Shown: positions 57,646 to 64,000 of the stretch, piece after piece
Position numbering within the stretch: position 1 is the first letter of the stretch
Layout of the letters: each line of letters begins with the position of its first letter
Program-made: the position numbers and the translations under genes
Source: Hypholoma sublateritium FD-334 SS-4
Taxonomy: Eukaryota; Basidiomycota; Agaricomycetes; Agaricales; Strophariaceae
DNA: 64,000 bases
Direction of reading: 5' to 3'
Assembly (NCBI GenBank): GCA_000827495.1
Contig: KN817569.1
Location: 207,266 to 271,265 of the forward strand
The notes under the pieces: model-generated
Database searches by the model: none
Told to the model about the DNA's origin: nothing
What the model saw: the letters and a program-made list of their open reading frames with translations, nothing else

Positions 57646-58770
57646 GACGCCGCGGACTGTACCGTAATACTGAGTATACCATTGTCTGCGGCAAATTTTA
57701 CCTGGGTTTTCTCCGCTCAGAATGCTTCGAGACAGGATTGGAGGCACTAGAGGAGAATTGATATGCAATTCATAACCGTCAGCGGGCGGGTCGATAGCAA
57801 ATCTGGACTCAGTCGAAAAGCAATTATTATTTGTGAGACTCAATATCTCGGAGGCTCAAGTAGCTTCAACCTCACCGCCGGGAACTGTTGGATTATGCAT
57901 ACCTTCCCCCTACTTTCCGCAGATGATTATGCATCTACATATGCCTCACAAGCTGATAGAAAGGACTTTGCAAATGGGCTCCGGGACCGGGACCGGGACC
58001 CCGCACATGACCTGCGCGTGTCGGGCTCGCTCGCGCAATGCCCCCATCGGGAAATTGAGGACCAGCAGACAATGAAAAATCTGATATTATAAAGCTGGAA
58101 AATAGGTGAAAAATGTATAATTTAATCAAGTATTGTTAGGTTGTATGTCATCCTATGTATAGGACGCTGAAGGTGGCTCATTTCACAAAGTCTATAAGAT
58201 ATAATTACATTGAGCAACTAATCTGACTGATAGTTCTTGACAGAGCTGAATTGTTGGCGCTTAAGATCGGCGACAACAGGGATTTCGAGAATCAAACACA
58301 GTGGTGCATCTATTCTAGATATATATCAGTATGATAATTCTATCATCAGCATCAGATCACTTACGCTCGCAAGATCGACATTTGGAATGCTTTCAAATTA
58401 GAAAAGATTCAGCAGATGTGGATATACTTTCACTGTTTTGGAAAACTTATGCATAGCGAGCAACAGCTTTGAAGAATTGAGAGAGATTAGCATAACTAGA
58501 AGGCTTGTGATCGAGAACAGCAGCATCTGCTCATATATATGACGGTGAGTGTTTTAAAATCCTACAGAGATGTAACTAAGGCAGCTTTGGTCAAACCTGA
58601 CGTTGAATCAAGATGAAAAACCATTGGTAGCTTGTGTCAGACCTGGTATTCTTCATATTTTGGTCAGTGTTTATAACACCGCAGGGACTGACAACTATTG
58701 TAAGAGTACGACGAGTTTCATCCACAGGTAATATCTGGAAATTTCTCAAAGATCCGCAGCAGTAGATCAT
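57646..58770. other. AT-rich intergenic region before the satellite
   Basis: This 1.1 kb is AT-rich, with no recognisable gene. Weak traces of the adjacent satellite sequence may extend into its right end (around 58660-58770). Confidence 0.45.
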
Positions 58771-59510
58771 GTGCATAACGCTTCGCATTACTTGTCGCTC
58801 ATCCAAGTCTCGTGAATCTTCAAATCTTATTCATAGTGGTAAGTTTTCTACGATATTCCGGTGGTCGACAAATGCCCAAATATGGGCAGCTGCGGATGAG
58901 GCGGATAATACTTCACACTGCCTATTGCTTATTCAAGTCCCGTAAATCTTCAAGTTTTGTTTCATAGCGGTAAGTTTTCTACAGTATTTCGGTGGCCGAT
59001 GATTTCCTCAAAATTTGGAAGCTGTGCATGAGGTGCATAATTCTTCTACTTATTTATCGCCTATTCAAGTCTCAAAGATACTTCAATACCATTCAGACCG
59101 CCATATAACAATAAGTCCACATGGTGTTCTGGTGGGTGACAACACGCTCGAACATCCGCAAGCGTAGGTGAGCCGCACAATACTTCACGCTACCCATCGC
59201 CTATTTAAGTTTCACAAATGCTGCAATATTGCTCGTAGCGGCAAGTTTCCTACGGTATTCTGGAACTGACATCTGCTCGAGCATCTGCAGCTGTAGACGA
59301 GGCGCATAATGCTTCGCATTACCTGTCACCCATATACCGTTACGTCTCGCAGATCTTCAAACCTTATTGATAGCGGCAAGTTTTCTGCGGTATTCCAGTC
59401 GCTGACAATATGTTGGCAGCTGTGGATGACACGTAACACTTCACGTTACCTATATTGCCTATCCAGTCTCCAAAATACTTACTGCACAGGCAAGCTCTCT
59501 TAGTTACTTC
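58771..59510. repeat. Degenerate tandem satellite, period about 130 nt
   Basis: Six copies of a unit that begins (G/C)CATAA-N-CTTC-N-C start near 58771, 58901, 59033, 59173, 59302 and 59430, a spacing of 128-140 nt. Each unit then shows ATTCAAGTCTC-like, ATCTTCAA-like, ATAGCGGCAAGTTTTCTACGG-like (broken here by variants) and CATCTGCAGCTGTGGATGAGG-like blocks. Copies are well diverged but keep the same block order. No frame is conserved between copies. Confidence 0.85.
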
Positions 59511-59660
59511 GGTAGCAGTACAGGGCCGCTTAACATTATCTGGGCACGATCGAGGGGATATTGCGCGCAGTATCTATTATTGGCTTCTATGCATGGTACT
59601 ATCTAGGTTGTGGCTAATAATCTAATTGTGTATTGATAATGGCCGCATCCAAACTTGAAG

Positions 59661-61188
59661 CTAAGACGTGTTTACGTCAACATTACCAAGAGCTGCTTGC
59701 TTAGCCGCTGCTCTTTTGGCCTTGATCCTGGCCAAAGCACTGTTTCTGGAGACAGGCCTCGAATTAGGAACATAATTCGGAAATACTTGTCTGGAATAGC
59801 TATAAGTAATTTGGTCTTTTCCCAAAAAAGTCAGGCTTACCTGTTCCACCAAGCTATCAGATGGCTGACATCATCAGCCTCATCGGGGTCCTCCAAATAC
59901 TCCAAAATGCTGTTGTAGAATCGTTCGGAGTCGGTTATAGTGTCATTTCGATTAAAGACACTTGATGCAGACAGCGCAAACCTTGCCTGCCACAATGAGC
60001 GTATGTTGAAGAAACAAAGAGCGAAGAGAACTAAACAGTACCTGTGTAGCAGCATATGCAATTGAACCCCTAGTTACGCCAGTCATGCCATGTATGCGAG
60101 CATTTCCCGACCTCGTCGCTTTGGCTTCTCTCTCCACGGAGCTAGGGGAGGTAAAGATGTGCTTAAATGTCTGCAAGTGTGCGAGTGAGCTGCCGGTACA
60201 TACGTGAGATACAGATAGAATTGCGTCTAACCTTCACCAATATGGGACTCCTCAGAAGACCCTTCGAAGGATCATTGTCATCATACATGTATGAGCTAAA
60301 CAAAAGGATGGGCCACTGATCGCCTGGGACAGAGAGCTCTCCTGTACGAAGCTTCTCTTTGATTCTATATGCGAATATAAGTGCCAAAATTGAAGGAGGT
60401 AGAAGCAAATTTAGATTCCACACANGTACTCTACGTCATTCCAATTAAGCCCAGCTGGGCAAAGCAGCGCGCCAGTGACTTCATGATTGAAACCGCGTCC
60501 GCTTTTTGCGTTCCGAGAGATAGGAGGTATTAGGGGTTCGCCAGGTGGGGTAATCCAGTCAATTATCGCCGATTTCAAGCTCTTTGTGTCGTCGGACCTG
60601 GCACTAGATGCTCCTTTTTGAAGCTGACAGACGTTTCAAGATTGGTCAGTGAACTGACTCCCTTACGAAATAGCTCACCATTGCAGCAATGGATTGAATA
60701 TCCTCCTCCGAGTTTGCACCCATAAGCCTCTCTTCTAGCCCGGGAACACTTTTCAGCAAAGCACAAAATACTTTCTGCTCTTTCTGCTCCCTATGCAGTA
60801 GCGCAATGAAGTACGGCCGGACCAGTTCGGAAGCGCATGTGTCTCACTGGAATGTAAACTCTTCTTCTGGGTCCTCAGCGCGTTCTCCCAGTCGAATGAT
60901 CCCATTATTGATCAAAGCATGCATGTTGCATAGGGCATGGATTGATCTCCCAAAATGCCGGCCATGGTGAACTAACGGGTCCGTAGAGCGCCTGAACGAT
61001 AGTCATGTACATGTACCAAACAACCTCGAGACAACAGAGCAAACGTACGCTTTTTTCCTTGGGCCAAGCTGCAAAGCATCTTGTTGGTGACCTGAAGATG
61101 ATGTGCCGGCTGTGGGGATCGCATTCTCGTCGGTGGGCATAGCTTCGAGCGAACGGGGGATGTGGGAGGGGGCCGCAGTGGAACCCAA
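59661..61188 (-). CDS. DUF6698 family protein
   Basis: This is a lineage-specific basidiomycete family of unknown function. Eight exons, 61188-61049, 60991-60848, 60790-60679, 60623-60430, 60364-60232, 60170-60042, 59986-59841 and 59790-59661, give 375 residues with all joins in frame. Landmarks are TDPLVHHGRHFGRSIHALC, FCALLKSVPGLEERLMGANS, LQKGASSARSDDTKSLKSA, IIDWITPPGEPLIPPISRN, GALLCPAGLNWNDVE, PGDQWPILLFSSYMYDDNDP, GLLRSPILVKTFKHIFTSPS, VEREAKATRSGNARIHGMTG and DSERFYNSILEYLEDPDEAD. The C-terminus is basic (ARIKAKRAAAKQA). An N base at 60425 falls in an intron just after the donor. Members are often numerous and close to repeats, as here, but no transposase motif is visible. The family name is from memory; the gene model itself is strong. 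Confidence 0.8.
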
Positions 61189-61983
61189 CCAGAAGAAGGA
61201 ACCGTTTAATAATGATACTGACAGTTAGCGGGCGCTGCGGATGAGCTTGGGATTGCTGGTGCCTGTTTCAGCTTTCATATTGAATCATGCTGCGGATTGA
61301 CGTCGTTAACTACGCATTTTATTGAAGTCGGCCTAGTAAATTAATGTATTGCATCCGTGCAGTCAGCGAATATGCTAGTTTCCGCCGGATGCCAAAGCTC
61401 CAATGCGACGTTGTCGTTGTGGGTCTGCTGTTTGTAACGGGAGTGGTGCGCAAGGCGGGAGGAGGGTGTAGTACGGATCACGCATTGACGCGTACTTATC
61501 ATCCCACTGGCTCGAGAATATAGGGTGTCAATTTAAAAAAAAACGAAACCCGGTACGTGCCCGAGTCCGGTTGCTGGATCCATCGGTTGAGTCGAACATG
61601 TCTATGACAGCGCAAATCGGCGCGGGTGCCCATTCACGCCGCGGTGGCCAACAGGACTGTTTTGATGGGCGAGGAGCTCGAAGAGGAGGATGGTTTGCGT
61701 GCACGCCCCGTCACGGATGACTCGGAGTCAGTGCCTGACGCTAGCACTGCCCACTGTGCTCTCTCTTTCGGCTATTGTCTTGCAGAAAACGGAAATCCCT
61801 CCAGCGCCGCAGCACTCGCAGAAACGAAGCATTGGAAAGGCACGTCGCGGGTTAACGATGAAACTAAGATGTACTAACTAGCACTGTGGCAACGCTGCGG
61901 TTGGACATGCAGTATGACTCGGATTATTGTATAAATGCGCAAAATGGAGTCTAGCAACTTCCCTCGCCGAATTCTCAACGATC
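61189..61983. other. Intergenic region
   Basis: This 795 bp lies between the start of the DUF6698 gene and the RMI1-like gene, which are divergent. A short frame from about 61599 has no recognisable motif. Confidence 0.45.
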
Positions 61984-62695
61984 ATGCCGCTGAGCCCGGG
62001 TCGACTAGTACGCGCAGCCTACAATTGGGGTTATGAAATAACTCTCCCGCTCAGGCTCATGCAATGGGCTAATGCTGTTTTCCCGCGGCCTCAGATTGAT
62101 CCTGTAGGTCAAAGCAACCCATTCCGCCGAACGTCATCGGCTGACTCAAAAAAAAAGGAATGGCTGGCAGAATGCTACCACGATTGCCGGCTGAGGATCG
62201 GCGGCGGGATCACACCAGATTACGCGCAGCTGATACTATTCATCGAAGAGCAAATTATTAGATCAAATCTGGCGCATTCAACCGTTCACGGAACAGGATT
62301 TGGGCCTGTAGGCTCANGAACCACAGGACGTCTGCGAAGCCCGGCATTATTGGTTCAAGTCGTAGCCGTCACTGAAGTTATCCGGCCCCATAAGCCGCGT
62401 GTATACAAGCTGAGGCTGTCAGATGGCAAAAGCATCGTTAATGCCGTTGCATTTTCGCCGTCTTCAAATTACGATCTCGGCTTCTATGACCTTCAGCTTG
62501 GCCATAAGGTAAGCCAAAGTCATCTACATCCTAGCCAATATTGTATGCAATTTGAAGGAATAGATGAAGCTCAGGTGCCCACTAATACGGAACGGCGTGA
62601 TTGTCCTGCAGGCGCAGACGAATACATTGCTGGGTGGAGGTTGGGGCGTTGTGGAGGAGATAAAGACCGTGCGTAGCAAAAGATGTAATTATTGA
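61984..62695 (+). CDS. RMI1-like OB-fold protein, short form
   Basis: The sequence matches the N-terminal OB-fold of RMI1, the subunit of the Sgs1/BLM-Top3-Rmi1 complex that dissolves recombination intermediates. Three exons, 61984-62103, 62158-62508 and 62570-62695, give 198 residues. Motifs are WANAVFPRPQIDPEWLAECY, FIEEQIIRSNLAHSTV, RSPALLVQVVAVTEVI, RVYKLRLSDGKSIVNAVAF, YDLQLGHKLRCPLIRNGVIV and TNTLLGGGWGVVEEI. The start may instead be the ATG at 62059 (MQWANAVFPRP). The first intron is 54 nt and stop-free but breaks the PRPQIDPEWL motif, so it is probably removed. ACC|GTGCGT at 62669 could be a further donor, in which case more C-terminal exons exist. An N at 62317 hides one codon. Confidence 0.72.
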
Positions 62696-64000
62696 TTTCC
62701 ATGTTTTCCAAAATGCGTAATATCCGAGTCATAGCTACCATGCGAGCAGTGCAATTCAAGTACTGACAGGAGCAGGTATGATCCACATTATATTGCCCAA
62801 GCCTTTGAGAGTTAATGGCATCCGCCGCCGGCAATGTCTGATACGCCGAAGTCAACGAGTCGGATATATGGTCCACCGACAGATGTTTGCCAGAGAGGTT
62901 GGACTTCGACGGACTCCAGACGGTCGTGAGAGGAGTACGACTCGGAATAATGGCTGGTTGGATACCGAACCTAAATTTCGCGTCTTTCTTCGGATCTGAT
63001 TCCGAAGCCACCGATTTCAGGTTCAAATTGCTGGCGATAAACACCAGTCTATCGACATCGCTGCCCAGCCTATGGCCTGAGGATACTCGGGTAGTTGTCA
63101 CAACCATCATGTATCTTCCTGGCGTTCCTACTCCAACTGGCCCGAAAACCCGATGATCGTCTACGCTAACAAAGAACATGAATAAGATCAGACCAACTCT
63201 TTTGGCGGTAACACTAGCAGGTGCTACATACAATGCTATGGCGGTGCCACCCAGAGCTTGAGTACGCCACTATGATGGCCATTGCTACTTTCGAAAGCCG
63301 CGACAGCGGTCTACGATCGCCCTGCGGCACCGTCGGCCCCGTTTCCGCCGTGGGCCCTTCAGCGACGATGACACCGCGCTTTGTTGGCTCTCGCTCCCAG
63401 CGCGGATGTGCGGAAGTTCGGAACCGAGGGCCCTCGGTAGTGGCTATCAACGGGGACTGGGAGTGCGCAGCCACGGTGCTGAGCGCTGAGCGGGTTGTCG
63501 TGGATGGAAACTGGGCGCTGCGTGGCTTGGGGTGGGCGGTGGCCGCTGCATTCCGATGTTTGGAGGGTCCGGGTATCCTACGCAGGGGATAGATGACGAC
63601 AGCATGTCAGCATAGTAAGTAGCAGACTTTGGGTTGTTCCAATAAACTCACATATGGGTTGGCCCTAGTATGTTACAGGTAGCGCCGTGGTGGAGTGCCA
63701 TACTACATCATCAACTCGGCGGGAGGTTTACTACACCGCGGTTCAGCCTCCGTAAACTAGCGCCCCAAACTGTTTGAACCTTAGTACGTCTCGATTGTCC
63801 TCAGCGCTGCCTTCNTCATGATTGGTGGTGGCAAGGGGATGAATGACGGTGCTGCGTCCTTCTCCCATGCGGCGAATAGTAACGGGACCACTCCGAAAAT
63901 ATTCAGAAACGGCCCTGCGATAACATTCAAGCGACGGTGTAGCTTGGACCAGAAAGTTGACGGTGTGAAGAGTCATCGTCATGTTGAGCTTGGACACGTC
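62696..64000. other. Unassigned right end of the window
   Basis: A long minus-strand frame is open from about 63233 to 62571 (PGRYMMVVTTTRVSSGHRL, LGQYNVDHTCSCQYLN), and another lies at about 63997-63743 (TMTLHTVNFLVQATPSLE). Both look mildly protein-like. They could be exons of one minus-strand gene that continues beyond the window, but I found no joins that keep frame and no family match. An N lies at 63814. Confidence 0.35.

Noticed and set aside
3395..62157. Several introns that are multiples of three and free of stops (48 nt at 4133, 54 nt at 9937, 63 nt at 29152, 54 nt at 62104), which could mean regulated intron retention
   Set aside because: With over 100 short introns in the window, this many stop-free 3n introns is expected by chance, and three of the four interrupt or disturb a recognisable protein segment if retained.
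1..64000. CRISPR arrays, bacterial operons, Shine-Dalgarno sites, rRNA genes
   Set aside because: The window is eukaryotic with spliceosomal introns throughout, and no array of regularly spaced identical repeats or rRNA sequence is visible.

Overview
This window is nuclear DNA of a basidiomycete fungus (Agaricomycetes). The most likely placement is a wood-decaying member of the Polyporales, but no marker here fixes the genus. The evidence is the gene architecture: many 45-70 nt GT-AG introns with CTNAC-type branch sites, an F-box gene of the mushroom type, DUF7330 and DUF6698 families, a tandem array of etherase-like glutathione transferases, and a GH10 xylanase that carries a fungal CBM1. 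Single N bases at 60425, 62317 and 63814 show that the assembly is not perfectly finished. I rebuilt gene models by hand by joining exons at splice sites so that reading frame and known family motifs stay continuous.

Layout. 1-4.3 kb: a PhoD-like phosphatase (minus strand, 3' end off the window) is divergent from an uncharacterised proline/arginine-rich protein. 4.3-9.8 kb: a 5.5 kb stretch with no recognisable gene. 9.8-16.4 kb: an uncharacterised protein, an intronless F-box protein and a KNR4/SMI1 cell-wall regulator. 17-19.4 kb: a membrane-anchored aldehyde dehydrogenase of the MSC7 type with 11 exons, one only 5 nt long. 19.8-24.7 kb: four tandem glutathione transferases. 24.9-28.1 kb: DCN1 (cullin neddylation) divergent from CIA2 (cytosolic Fe-S assembly). 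28.8-30.9 kb: two neighbouring DUF7330 genes. 32-33.7 kb: RAD18 (RING, UBZ4 and SAP). 34.7-38.5 kb: a decayed GH10 fragment followed by an intact CBM1-GH10 xylanase with 18 exons. 39-41.6 kb: an H15 winged-helix protein divergent from a 35-residue metallothionein-like gene that has a clear TATA box. 43.2-45.5 kb: NTF2 divergent from an uncharacterised conserved protein. 46.5-48.2 kb: a GH88-type six-hairpin glycosidase. 49-51.7 kb: VPS1 dynamin. 53.6-54.8 kb: TATA-binding protein. 55.6-57.6 kb: a GH5 exo-beta-1,3-glucanase. 58.7-59.5 kb: a degenerate satellite of about 130 nt period. 59.7-61.2 kb: an intact DUF6698 gene. 62-62.7 kb: a short RMI1-like OB-fold protein. The last 1.3 kb is unassigned.

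The genes do not form one pathway. Housekeeping genes (DCN1, CIA2, RAD18, NTF2, VPS1, TBP) are interleaved with secreted carbohydrate-active enzymes (GH10, GH88, GH5) and detoxification genes (glutathione transferases, aldehyde dehydrogenase, metallothionein) that fit growth on wood. Several housekeeping genes share short divergent promoters of about 140-250 bp. The most unusual signal is the repeated need for microexons (2, 5, 5, 7, 15 and 16 nt) to restore conserved protein motifs in three unrelated genes.
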